Assembly: GCA_938038205.1 (NCBI GenBank)
Contig: CALHSA010000013.1
Location: forward strand, 1 to 38,833
Source of the DNA: an uncultured bacterium
GTDB lineage: Bacteria; Bdellovibrionota_C; UBA2361; JANWWW01
Direction of reading: 5' to 3'
Length of the DNA stretch: 38,833 nucleotides
The translations under genes and the position numbers were made by a program. How positions within the stretch are numbered: position 1 is the stretch's first letter; every line of letters starts with the position of its first letter. Shown piece after piece: positions 1 to 8,357 of this stretch. The notes below the pieces were generated by a model, which did not search any database, had not been told where the DNA came from, and worked only from the letters and a program-made list of their open reading frames with translations.

Positions 1-1047
1 TTTATACTCTTTAATCTTAATGCAAGACCAGGAGCAGGAAGCAGTGCATCAAGAGCATTAGCAATTCAGCTACTAGGGTTCTTTGTTAGCCCTCAAGCAG
101 CAAAAGACAGAGTTCTTATAGCTAGATTAGGAGATATTATCCTGAATAACAACTATGATTTAGGCGCCGTTTTAAAGATCTTATTAAAATCTGAGCTCAT
201 TTTTGCCCCAGAGTATTCACAGAAAATTGTTAATACCCCATTTGAATGGGCACTGAAGATCTCTAGAGCTATTAAGTTTCCTCAACAGTATTATAAACTT
301 CCAGGTTCTAATTGGTTTACTCTCATAAACACCTTAGTACGGATCTATGAAGGATCAGGTTACCCAAATTTAAAAATGCCCAGCGTTTTTGGGGTTCCAG
401 TAGCGGGAACTCAGAGATTCTTAAATGTTTTTGATGGATCAGGATTTATAAGTGCATCGAATGTGATCGCAAGACAAAGAGAATTAGCCAATCTCCTGTC
501 GTATTTCAATATGACTTTTATGTTAGCAGGCAATCCCCAAGACAATGAAAGATACATAACAATAACCCCAAAATGGAATGGGGATAGGATTGAATCAGAA
601 ACTACTAGATACCTACCTAAAAAAGATTCATGGGATGGTACATTTTACCACGATCAACTGATGGCCAATTTCTTGCTTTTTGGACCTTACTTACCTTATG
701 AGCCTGAGGATTTTTATCAAAGATACGCTTTATACAGCGGAAGGAATTTCAGGTACTATGATTACCTAGCTTCTGAATTTGATGTAAATAATCCTGAAAA
801 TCTTATTCGAGAGCTAAGTTTAAGACTTGGTGTTCCATTATCATCTCAAAGGTTTGAAAAAATAAAACACTTTTTCAGTAATATATTTAACAAAACTTGT
901 TGGGGATCAGATGGGCCTCAGTTTAGATCTGTATCAAATAATGGCATAACATTATCAGCTGAGGAAATTAAAAAGAGATACTTCGATGCAAAATTTGTAA
1001 GTATTTTATTCGCCATGGCTACCATGCCAGAGGCTTGGTTGAAATAG
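1..1047 (+). CDS. DUF1800 family protein, C-terminal part (5' end outside window)
   Basis: The reading frame is open from base 1 to the TAG at 1045-1047, so only the C-terminal 348 or so residues are present. The start codon lies upstream of the window; the in-frame ATG at 376 is internal. The visible part carries features typical of DUF1800 C-termini: a TPFEWAL segment, a PSVFG.PVAG segment resembling the family's conserved 'P.VFG' region, and a closing AMATMPEAWL. Family knowledge: DUF1800 proteins are exported proteins of unknown function, usually encoded directly upstream of a DUF1501 protein. That is the case here, with a 6-nt gap. The pairing is what makes the assignment fairly firm. 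No catalytic function can be stated. Confidence 0.75.
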   Translation, partial: FILFNLNARPGAGSSASRALAIQLLGFFVSPQAAKDRVLIARLGDIILNNNYDLGAVLKILLKSELIFAPEYSQKIVNTPFEWALKISRAIKFPQQYYKLPGSNWFTLINTLVRIYEGSGYPNLKMPSVFGVPVAGTQRFLNVFDGSGFISASNVIARQRELANLLSYFNMTFMLAGNPQDNERYITITPKWNGDRIESETTRYLPKKDSWDGTFYHDQLMANFLLFGPYLPYEPEDFYQRYALYSGRNFRYYDYLASEFDVNNPENLIRELSLRLGVPLSSQRFEKIKHFFSNIFNKTCWGSDGPQFRSVSNNGITLSAEEIKKRYFDAKFVSILFAMATMPEAWLK

Positions 1048-1053
1048 ATTTTT

Positions 1054-2823
1054 ATGAAAAACAGAAGAGAATTTATTGTTAATACAGCTGCAACAGCCCT
1101 TTCAGCAATGATGGGGAATCCTGTTGTACTTTTAGGCCAAGAATCAGCAAACCCTACTATTACCCTGTTTATCTTTTTTAGAGGGGGTAGTGATGGCCTA
1201 GCTATGTTCCCTCCAGACCCAAATAATCAAGCAAACTCAGCACTTATAAACTTCTTAAGAGAGGGGTATAGAACTTCTAGAAGCGAGGCCTTTAAGCGTC
1301 CAGATTTATTAATACCGGATCAAACTAGTAACAGCAACCCTTACTCTGCTCAAGATATTTTTAGTTTAGGAAGAGGAAGTCAGTTAGGCTTACACCCTGC
1401 ATGGTCTAGACTTGCTAAGCCACGTTCAAGTAACTCTTCAAACAGAAACAACCCAATTCAACCATTAACGGTGAATGGAAGATCACTAACTGATTATTTA
1501 GTATTTCGGCTTCTAAAAGGAGTAGGGATGCTTCATTTTTATGAAAATACTACTTTAAGAAACATCAGAATTAATAAAAGTCATTTTGATACTCAATCAA
1601 TGGCCCTTTTAGCTTCAACATCAGCTGCTTCGGGAACAGGTTTTTTAGCAAGATCTGTTTATTTTAATCCTGGTTGCACAAATGATTTGTCATCAAAACT
1701 TAGACTTGTTGCATTTAACACCTTTTCCAATAACGAGCTAGGGGTTATTAATAATTGTGGTGAAATTGTAAGAATTCCAGGCTCTTTTAATGCATTTGGA
1801 GAGGGCTACCCAGCAACACACCCTGGATTTCCACTTGCAGGTTGTACAAGCTACCAGCAAACGGAGAGAAGCATTTATAATAGATGGAGTGCACAACAAG
1901 AGCTTCGAAATTTAATTAATGAACTTAGAAATAGTGCTGAAGCCGATCTTGCTCTTAGTATTAAAGAATCTTATGATCGAGCAAGCACATTTCACTCATT
2001 TTTTTCAAACTTAAATAGCAGTAATCTATTACGATTATCTTCGGAAGAAGATCAGCAAGACATTATCAATAGATTTAGAGGAATGGAATATGTAAGAAAC
2101 AATGATGTTTGGGAGGGAAGATTCCGTAACCAAAATAGTATTACAAATCAGTTCATGAATATATGTAGCTTTATATTGTCCTCTGATTCTAATGATTTCC
2201 CTAGAAATAATGTCACAATAGCTTTATCAATTGGAGGGTTTGACACCCATGCAAATCAGCTAAGAGATTTACCAGGTTTGATAGCTGATGTGGCTGGAGG
2301 TTTACATGGCCTCTTTTATACCATACTTAACAAGAAGCCTGCTTTAATGGATAGACTTAGCGTCTATATCATGACTGAGTTTGGAAGAACAATTAGGCAA
2401 AACTTTGCTCAATCCACTGATCATGGGTGGGGTAATATCCTTTTTGCTATATTTGGTCGATCAACACCACTTAATGATAATCAAAGATTAGACCGGGAGG
2501 TCGGACCCACTTTCTTAGTCACAGGTAGTGATGGAGTTGCAGATAGTACGCTAAATACACAAGCGTATGATTATGCACGGAATATTGAAACAACTCACTT
2601 AGATCTTGATCCAATGCACATTTATCCAAAGGTAAGCATGCACTCAGGATTAGCTTTATTACTCTCTCGCGCTTTAGGAATAAATGCATCTCGCCTTGAA
2701 ACTTTTTTAGATCAAACTATGGATCATCGATTTTACAAAAGAAATTTTATACTCGATGGTGACCAAAAGGTACTTTGGACACAGTTTCTTGAGGGAATAC
2801 CTTTCTGGGATCCACGAGTTTAA
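1054..2823 (+). CDS. DUF1501 family protein with Tat-type signal
   Basis: 589 residues. The N-terminus has a twin-arginine motif (NRREFI, residues 3-8) followed by a weakly hydrophobic Ala-rich stretch, which points to export of a folded protein by the Tat system. Family landmarks are an FRGGSDGLAMFPP segment after the signal, GGFDTHANQ near residue 397, MTEFGRTIRQN near 440, and DHGWGN shortly after. These match DUF1501, a family related to the alkaline phosphatase/sulfatase fold with His and Asp residues that could bind metal. The gene starts 6 nt after the DUF1800 stop and has no clear Shine-Dalgarno, so translational coupling is likely. The biochemical role is unknown. It converges with the YceI-like gene only 7 nt downstream. 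Confidence 0.85.
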   Translation: MKNRREFIVNTAATALSAMMGNPVVLLGQESANPTITLFIFFRGGSDGLAMFPPDPNNQANSALINFLREGYRTSRSEAFKRPDLLIPDQTSNSNPYSAQDIFSLGRGSQLGLHPAWSRLAKPRSSNSSNRNNPIQPLTVNGRSLTDYLVFRLLKGVGMLHFYENTTLRNIRINKSHFDTQSMALLASTSAASGTGFLARSVYFNPGCTNDLSSKLRLVAFNTFSNNELGVINNCGEIVRIPGSFNAFGEGYPATHPGFPLAGCTSYQQTERSIYNRWSAQQELRNLINELRNSAEADLALSIKESYDRASTFHSFFSNLNSSNLLRLSSEEDQQDIINRFRGMEYVRNNDVWEGRFRNQNSITNQFMNICSFILSSDSNDFPRNNVTIALSIGGFDTHANQLRDLPGLIADVAGGLHGLFYTILNKKPALMDRLSVYIMTEFGRTIRQNFAQSTDHGWGNILFAIFGRSTPLNDNQRLDREVGPTFLVTGSDGVADSTLNTQAYDYARNIETTHLDLDPMHIYPKVSMHSGLALLLSRALGINASRLETFLDQTMDHRFYKRNFILDGDQKVLWTQFLEGIPFWDPRV

Positions 2824-2830
2824 AATAAGT

Positions 2831-3403
2831 CTACTCAGATTTTTGAGTTACTAGATTCACCTCAACATCAAAATCATCATATATAAGCTTGTCTCCAAGA
2901 TTCTTAAAAAACTTGCCAGAACCGTATTTAATATCCCACTCTGTTCTATCAAATTTTATTTTGGTATAACCAAAGACCTTATCTGCATCCCTTTTTATCT
3001 CAGCATTGAAACTTATAGGTCTTACAATCCCCTTTATCTCCGCATTCCCTGATACCTTGAATTTCCCGTTACCAAGATCCTCCACTTCAGTAATTTCAAA
3101 ACGAGAGTATCTGTTTTTGCTGACATTAAAAAAATCCTCACTTTTTAAATGATTTGTAAGCTTAATATTATCTTTTGGATCAACCAAGTCTAAAACTTTA
3201 ATCGCATCCAAATCTATTTTGAATTCTCCTCCCTTTAGTACACCATTCTCAAAACGCAAGTAACCATCCTCTACTTCAACTGTTCCAAAGTGAGAACCAG
3301 TAATTTTCCTCCCGGTCCATTTTACCTCAGTGTCCTCTTTTACGATTTTAAAAATCTCTTCAGCAGCAATTACACTAAGCATTAACAAAACAACTTTCTT
3401 CAT
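2831..3403 (-). CDS. YceI-like periplasmic lipid-binding protein
   Basis: 190 residues from the ATG at 3403. I chose that start because it gives a classic signal peptide (MKK, then VVLLMLSVIAA, then E). Longer in-frame starts upstream add unlikely residues and run into the preceding gene. The mature part reads as a YceI beta-barrel: VKWTGRK.TGSHFGTV near the start, then GGEFKIDLDAIKV, LKSEDFFNV, a GKFKVSGNAEIKGI segment and a late FDRTEWDIKYGS motif. YceI proteins are lipocalin-like, and known structures hold long isoprenoid or fatty chains. A ligand here is not known. The gene is the last of a minus-strand run that begins with oleBC-oleD, so binding a long hydrophobic product is an attractive inference but not shown. 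Confidence 0.85.
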   Translation of the reverse strand: MKKVVLLMLSVIAAEEIFKIVKEDTEVKWTGRKITGSHFGTVEVEDGYLRFENGVLKGGEFKIDLDAIKVLDLVDPKDNIKLTNHLKSEDFFNVSKNRYSRFEITEVEDLGNGKFKVSGNAEIKGIVRPISFNAEIKRDADKVFGYTKIKFDRTEWDIKYGSGKFFKNLGDKLIYDDFDVEVNLVTQKSE

Positions 3404-3434
3404 CACCTTGCACATTATACTTAAAATAATTGTT

Positions 3435-3662
3435 CTAGCAAGAGGAAGGTCTTGCCGACTTAAGTAGAATCTCGTGATATTTATTCTCAATTTTTTGTAT
3501 CAATGCAAAAACTTTATTTAAATTCATGTCGTTTTTTTTAAATTCACAATATAAATCTCTGATTAGGTTTAGTAGATCACTCTTATCTTCCTGAAATCCC
3601 TCAATCGAACTTAAGCACTTCCGAATATATTCACACCTTTTTATCAGTTCCGCTTTGTCCAT
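3435..3662 (-). CDS. 75-aa hypothetical protein, helical
   Basis: A short frame with an ATG at 3662 preceded by an AGGGAG Shine-Dalgarno at suitable spacing (8 nt). It lies between the DUF4845-like gene (17-nt gap) and the YceI gene (31-nt gap) on the same strand. The product is charged and probably all-helical, with Cys at positions 10, 16, 39 and the C-terminus, and has no signal peptide or membrane segment. I do not recognise a family. The ribosome binding site and its place in a co-directional run support it being real, but its shortness leaves doubt. Confidence 0.5.
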   Translation of the reverse strand: MDKAELIKRCEYIRKCLSSIEGFQEDKSDLLNLIRDLYCEFKKNDMNLNKVFALIQKIENKYHEILLKSARPSSC

Positions 3663-3679
3663 TTCATTGACTCCCTTTT

Positions 3680-4048
3680 TTACCCATCTCCTGACTCTTC
3701 AAGAATTTTAAATTTTAGTCTTCTATTAAAAAGCTTGTAACCATAAAAATTCAAGAACCAGCCTACAACCCAATCAGCCTCAAATGTCACTTTGCCAGGA
3801 CTCCAGCTAATTCTAACATTGTCAAACGTTACAGTCTCAAAATCTCTCAAAATATCTCTAACTCTCAACTCAACATCTTTCTCACTTAGAGCAGTTGCTA
3901 ATCTTGATAATTGTGCCAACTGCGCTCGTAATTCATAGAATTCGTAATATATTTTAGCCAGCTTAATACCATCTCGAATTACTGGTATAAATACAATTAA
4001 AAAAAGAATCAAACCTGCTACACTAAAGCCCCCTTTAGAGCGTTTCAT
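3680..4048 (-). CDS. Small membrane protein, DUF4845-like
   Basis: 122 residues. A basic N-terminus (MKRSKGGFS) leads into one hydrophobic segment (about residues 10-25). A helical region rich in Leu/Ala follows (about 30-55), then a short beta-rich domain ending in FNRRLKFKI. The layout of a KGGFS start, one membrane helix and a small extracytoplasmic domain with a repeated acidic/hydrophobic pattern resembles DUF4845 proteins, which often look like pilin-type or signal-peptidase-adjacent proteins. This is a pattern match only. The gene overlaps the end of the O-antigen-ligase-like gene by 14 nt, so the two are probably co-translated. Function unknown. Confidence 0.6.
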   Translation of the reverse strand: MKRSKGGFSVAGLILFLIVFIPVIRDGIKLAKIYYEFYELRAQLAQLSRLATALSEKDVELRVRDILRDFETVTFDNVRISWSPGKVTFEADWVVGWFLNFYGYKLFNRRLKFKILEESGDG

Positions 4049-5210
4049 AATTACCCTCAGTTTTACTTCTAGATATCTTCAGAATAAAATAACACAAAAT
4101 AAGATTAAGTAAATATTCACTATCTTGATAGTTGCTCTCAAAAAAACCACTAAGCATAAAGTACCAAATTAAAGGTTTTTCTTGAGTTGAGGATCTTTTT
4201 ACTAAGTAAAAAAGAAAGAGCAAAAATATAGCTAATCCAAAAAATCCATTCTCAACAAGTACATTCACGTAATTACTATGAAAATGTCGCAAATTTGAAT
4301 AGTTAGCAGGTAAATACTCTCTTATTCTGTCAGCATTACCGTAACCCAAACCTAACGGATTATCCATAGCCATTTTAAAACCTTGCACCCAAATTAATAA
4401 TCTTGGATCATCAAAAAAATCTAGTCTTTGAGTCGATGTAAAAACAACGATTAAAGTAGAAAGAAAAATTATTAGAGTGTAAAACTTTTTAAAAGAGTTC
4501 CCACTTGTGCTCACAAACTCATGCAGCAACCAAGAAAAAACGAAAGATATAATAGGTCCTCTTTTGCCAATGAGTAGAAAAGGATAAACTAATACTAAAA
4601 ATGCATAGTTTGTTAATAAGCCAGATACGATTAATTGATATAAACTAATCAAAATAATACAAAAAAAAAGAAAAAATAATATTCCATCCAGCACTAAAAA
4701 TTTTTTCGATACACCAATTAAAAGACCTATTAACAAAAAAATAAATACATTAGCTCTTTTCAAATTTCCCGAGATTAAAGATATAGAGGCTATACCCAAA
4801 ACGCCCGCGGCTGTCATATCTCCAAAGGTAAATTTAGGAACAATAGGAATTAGCGCCTCTAAAGTATAAATACAGGCAGAAATTAACACTGCTATGAAGT
4901 AAATTTTTTTTATGTCAATCACATCTTTCTCATAAATTAACTTTAAAACAGGCAGTAGTGAAAAAATTAAAAAAAATTTAAAGAGGTATCTAATTGCTTC
5001 ACCAGAAAAATTAAGAGGCAAGATGAAAAGTATTAAATTTAATAAACAAAGAGTCTGAAATCCTCTATCATCTTTAAAGTAACTCCATACTTGATTCGGA
5101 AATTTTATTAGCATACCCATTAGCAGGATACAGTATGAAAAATAAAAGAAAGGTAGATTAATTGGTGCTGCTATAAGTGTCAAAAAGGAGAAAAACCTTA
5201 TAACTTGCAT
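4035..5210 (-). CDS. O-antigen ligase / polymerase-like membrane protein
   Basis: 391 residues, almost entirely hydrophobic, with roughly ten membrane segments. The characteristic loop is near residues 275-320: GLGYGNADRIREY, then FHSNYVNVLVENGFFGLAIF. This matches the Wzy_C/O-antigen ligase signature (H-S/N-x-Y followed by E-x-G-x-x-G-L). Family members transfer or polymerise undecaprenyl-linked glycans on the periplasmic side of the inner membrane, such as WaaL on lipid A-core, Wzy, or protein O-oligosaccharyltransferases. Which one this is cannot be told from sequence. The start overlaps the oleD stop by 13 nt and the end overlaps the DUF4845-like gene, so it is embedded in the oleBC-oleD operon rather than in an O-antigen cluster. 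Confidence 0.8.
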   Translation of the reverse strand: MQVIRFFSFLTLIAAPINLPFFYFSYCILLMGMLIKFPNQVWSYFKDDRGFQTLCLLNLILFILPLNFSGEAIRYLFKFFLIFSLLPVLKLIYEKDVIDIKKIYFIAVLISACIYTLEALIPIVPKFTFGDMTAAGVLGIASISLISGNLKRANVFIFLLIGLLIGVSKKFLVLDGILFFLFFCIILISLYQLIVSGLLTNYAFLVLVYPFLLIGKRGPIISFVFSWLLHEFVSTSGNSFKKFYTLIIFLSTLIVVFTSTQRLDFFDDPRLLIWVQGFKMAMDNPLGLGYGNADRIREYLPANYSNLRHFHSNYVNVLVENGFFGLAIFLLFLFYLVKRSSTQEKPLIWYFMLSGFFESNYQDSEYLLNLILCYFILKISRSKTEGNYETL

Positions 5211-6160
5211 AAATTCTTTAAACTAAAATTTAATTTCTCAAAAACATTTCCTCCTGGGTTGTAGAGTAAAATATCTTTTGCTCTAGAGATATCAAAAAAA
5301 TGATGACGGAGCAAATGCTCAATTAAAGTTCTGGTTAAACCAATTGAGTTAGGGAAAAAATTCAGTTTTATCTCTTGAACTACAGCAAAGGTTTTAAGAA
5401 TAAGCTCAGGAATCGGAAAAACCGGGAGTGATAAGTTTAAAAATTTAGCTATCTTATCAATAAATTGCCAGATAAACACAGGGTTATCACTCGATATAAA
5501 AAAAATTTGAAATCGAGGATTATACTCTGTTGCTACATATTTTATAGCTCGTAAATGAGCATCTACGCAGTCATCAATAAAGGTAAAATCGACAAGGAAA
5601 TCCTCTTTTGTAAATTTAAAGAGTTTCTTAGTTTTAAGAGCTGTTATTATTGAAGGTAATAAATTTGTATCACTTGGTCCAAAAACTAAATGTGGTCTAA
5701 GTATCACACACTTTAATCCTGAACATAAAACCGCTTTTTCGGCTAGAATTTTTGTCTTTGCATACCAAGATTTTGGCTCTTTAGCATAAGGTAAATTCTC
5801 ATCTCCATAAAAAATATGATCTCCATCAAAAACGACACTAGGGGAACTAGTAAATACAAAATTTTCCACCCCTGCTTCAATCGCTGCTTCAATAAGTTTA
5901 TTGGTGCCAATAACATTTGATGAATAAAAACTTGCATATCCTCCAGAGAAGCCAACTCTGGCTGCAGTGTGAACTATACAATCAATCCCTAAATTTCTTA
6001 AAGCATTTTTAGGCAGCTCTGATAAGTCACAAATAATCTCTTTTACTTCAAATCCAGATCTTCTTCTGCTAAGGCTTATAACATCGTAGCCAGCTCTTAA
6101 TAATGCTTTTATTAAATTAGAACCTATGAATCCAGTTCCACCCGTTACTAAAACTTTCAT
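5198..6160 (-). CDS. oleD: OleD-type NAD(P)H-dependent 2-alkyl-3-oxoalkanoate reductase
   Basis: 320 residues, an extended short-chain dehydrogenase. The nucleotide-binding motif TGGTGFIG sits at residues 6-13 and the catalytic YxxxK at Y133/K137. OleD-like landmarks are HTAARVGFSG (64-73), TSSPSVVFDG (104-113) and LRPHLVFGPSD (154-164). In the known pathway OleD reduces the beta-keto acid made by OleA to a beta-hydroxy acid, which OleC converts to a beta-lactone. The gene starts with an ATG sharing one base with the oleBC stop (TGATG), so the two are translationally coupled. Neighbouring oleBC raises confidence; alone it could also be called a sterol-type 3-beta-hydroxysteroid dehydrogenase. 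Confidence 0.85.
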   Translation of the reverse strand: MKVLVTGGTGFIGSNLIKALLRAGYDVISLSRRRSGFEVKEIICDLSELPKNALRNLGIDCIVHTAARVGFSGGYASFYSSNVIGTNKLIEAAIEAGVENFVFTSSPSVVFDGDHIFYGDENLPYAKEPKSWYAKTKILAEKAVLCSGLKCVILRPHLVFGPSDTNLLPSIITALKTKKLFKFTKEDFLVDFTFIDDCVDAHLRAIKYVATEYNPRFQIFFISSDNPVFIWQFIDKIAKFLNLSLPVFPIPELILKTFAVVQEIKLNFFPNSIGLTRTLIEHLLRHHFFDISRAKDILLYNPGGNVFEKLNFSLKNLCKL

Positions 6161-8307
6161 CAGATTAAATCTCGTAATTTTGATCTCAGGGTTTTTGAGT
6201 TATGTCTAAGATCACGTGGAATTTGTTTTACAAATTTAACTTCCACATCTTTACCTGTTATATCTTTAACCAATTTTTTAACTTCTTCATTTTTAATAAT
6301 CTCAGAGGTAAAAAAATAAATTTTTCCATTATCGTGAATCGTAACACACTCAGATATGTTGAGATTCTCCATTAATTTATCCTCAAGCTCGTAAGGAAAA
6401 TAATTTCCAAATGGATCACAATCATCTTTCCTTCCTAGTATAAATAGGTTGCCGTTTTCCTCTCTAACAATATCACCCATTCTATGAAAAATACATTCAT
6501 TCACTTTCACTTTTAATTCTTTATTTAAAGATTCTACTAAGTATTTTTGGCTAATGTTCTTTCCATGAACTAGCAACTCTCCTTCCGGATTAATTCGATA
6601 CTCTACCAATGGCTTGCCGATAAAAAGTCCAGGCCCTGGCTGAAGAGACTGTTTAAGATCATAAAAACTTACTGGCAAAGCTTCTGTACTACCGTAAGCA
6701 CCTATAATGTTAAATCTACTTCTCTCTAGTATCTTTTTTACAAAAGAGCGGTATAATGGAGCCCCGGATATTATACCCTTTTTAATAAAACTTAGATCCT
6801 CACTTTGGATTAAAGAGGCATCAATTAATCTTTGCCAAAAATATGTTGAGCCAAAAATGTGTGAAACCTGATGAGTAGTAATAATTTTTACAAGGTTATC
6901 ATAATTGTAGTCAGTTACTTGACTTTTTCCCTTAATGAACAAAGAAGCTCTACCCAAGAATAAATTGAATATAAAAAAAGCATTCGTTACTGGAAAATCA
7001 ACTCCGTAGCCATCCATGTTTAAATAGCTTTTGAATATTCCCAATTGAGTCAAAACCATTTCTTCCGTAAAAACGACAGGCTTCGGTACTCCAGTTCCAC
7101 CAGATGTAAAAGCAACAAACAAAATATCGTTAGGGACTTCTACCTGCTGTCTATTTAGATTGCTCCCATATAACTTACCAAAGCTAAATAAATATTTTTT
7201 AATTTTTAAACCGAAAACTTCGAGTAGGTGGCTTAAAAACCAGCCCTTTATTGAGGTTAATATTTTCAGGTTAGGGATACTTTTAAGAGCTAATATTAGA
7301 TTTTTGAACTCAATTTTAGGATCAATTAAGACTGGAATAACTCGCTCACGTAAACAAGCTAAAAAAACCGGAACAAAAGTCGACCATGGCCGAATTGCAA
7401 GTAGAAGAAATTGATTTTTTAAACCATGTTTTCTTAATTCTCTCTGAATTTTGTAGGTTTTAACATCTAAATCTTTAAAACTTAAATATGAGGAATTAGA
7501 CAGATCTGCCTCGATAATTGCAGGTAAGGACTTAAGACTTCTAATCTGATCATCAAACAAATCTAAAAGTTGAGAACCCTTATTAAACTCACTCTTATTT
7601 ATAAACTTCACTAACTCGCTCTTACTCTCATTTGACAATTCGCCCGGGACAAAATGACCGGATTCAATAATGTAGGTACTTGAATTTAAGAATTTGCTTT
7701 TAAGATCTACAAGGTGCTCAACCTTCAAACAAGGATCTTTTAAGCCCCAAAATATTAAAGTAGGAATCTCAAAAATTTTAGCCCTATAAGCATCAAGATA
7801 TACCTTTGCAAGAAAGGTAGGTAGATTCGTTGAAGGAACGAAAGATATATATTTACTGACATTAAAAATTTTTGAACTTAAATATGGTCTTAAAATAGTT
7901 AAAGGATTTCTTGCGTTGAGAGCCGCTAAGAAAACAAAAATTGGACCAGTTGCTGGGAACTTGCCAAAAAATCTTAACCAGTTGGGTAGCTTATTAAACT
8001 CTCCGATAGCCGTGTTGAAAAACACCATGTTCCTTATTTTTGGTCTCCAAATACTTGCAAGAAAAATACATACAGGGACACCCCAATCATGACCAATCAA
8101 AGTAAATTCGAAACTCTTTTCAAATATGTCTTTAACTTGAACTCGAACGCATTCAAAAACATCCCCAACACTCTTCGGAGTAGCCTCCTGGGAGAAACCT
8201 AGGCCAGGAAGATCAACAAAGAATTTTTCTGAATTAAACTCCTTAGCAAGATCTTGAAAGATTAAAGGTGAACCCGGATTTCCGTGAACGAAAAGTACCG
8301 CTTTCAT
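6160..8307 (-). CDS. oleBC: OleB-OleC fusion: beta-lactone decarboxylase fused to beta-lactone synthetase
   Basis: 715 residues in two domains. Residues 1-235 are an alpha/beta hydrolase of the haloalkane-dehalogenase type, with HGNPGS (8-13), a nucleophile elbow GHDWG with Asp74 in place of Ser, WGLKDP (acid Asp191) and SGHFVPGE (His218). This is the OleB arrangement. Residues 250-715 are an acyl-adenylate-forming enzyme, with TSGGTGVPKP (401-410), YGSTEALPVS (538-547), HRMGD (608-612), LGRKDD (624-629) and a C-terminal IPRDLRHNSK (696-705) close to the RHNAK signature of OleC. In characterised systems OleC closes a beta-hydroxy acid to a beta-lactone and OleB decarboxylates it to a cis-olefin. 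Fused OleBC proteins are known from some Actinobacteria such as Micrococcus. OleA is not in this window. Confidence 0.88.
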   Translation of the reverse strand: MKAVLFVHGNPGSPLIFQDLAKEFNSEKFFVDLPGLGFSQEATPKSVGDVFECVRVQVKDIFEKSFEFTLIGHDWGVPVCIFLASIWRPKIRNMVFFNTAIGEFNKLPNWLRFFGKFPATGPIFVFLAALNARNPLTILRPYLSSKIFNVSKYISFVPSTNLPTFLAKVYLDAYRAKIFEIPTLIFWGLKDPCLKVEHLVDLKSKFLNSSTYIIESGHFVPGELSNESKSELVKFINKSEFNKGSQLLDLFDDQIRSLKSLPAIIEADLSNSSYLSFKDLDVKTYKIQRELRKHGLKNQFLLLAIRPWSTFVPVFLACLRERVIPVLIDPKIEFKNLILALKSIPNLKILTSIKGWFLSHLLEVFGLKIKKYLFSFGKLYGSNLNRQQVEVPNDILFVAFTSGGTGVPKPVVFTEEMVLTQLGIFKSYLNMDGYGVDFPVTNAFFIFNLFLGRASLFIKGKSQVTDYNYDNLVKIITTHQVSHIFGSTYFWQRLIDASLIQSEDLSFIKKGIISGAPLYRSFVKKILERSRFNIIGAYGSTEALPVSFYDLKQSLQPGPGLFIGKPLVEYRINPEGELLVHGKNISQKYLVESLNKELKVKVNECIFHRMGDIVREENGNLFILGRKDDCDPFGNYFPYELEDKLMENLNISECVTIHDNGKIYFFTSEIIKNEEVKKLVKDITGKDVEVKFVKQIPRDLRHNSKTLRSKLRDLI

Positions 8308-8357
8308 TTGGTTGGGTATCTATTAAACAAAATTCTAATTTGTTAAACTAGAGATAG

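Noticed and set aside
2833-2848. ACTCA / TGAGT hairpin between DUF1501 and YceI genes
   Set aside because: Only five pairs and partly inside the YceI-like stop region; possible but not supportable as a terminator.
7160-7414. Plus-strand open frame inside oleBC
   Set aside because: It lies opposite the OleC domain, which has intact motifs; the plus-strand product has no recognisable feature.
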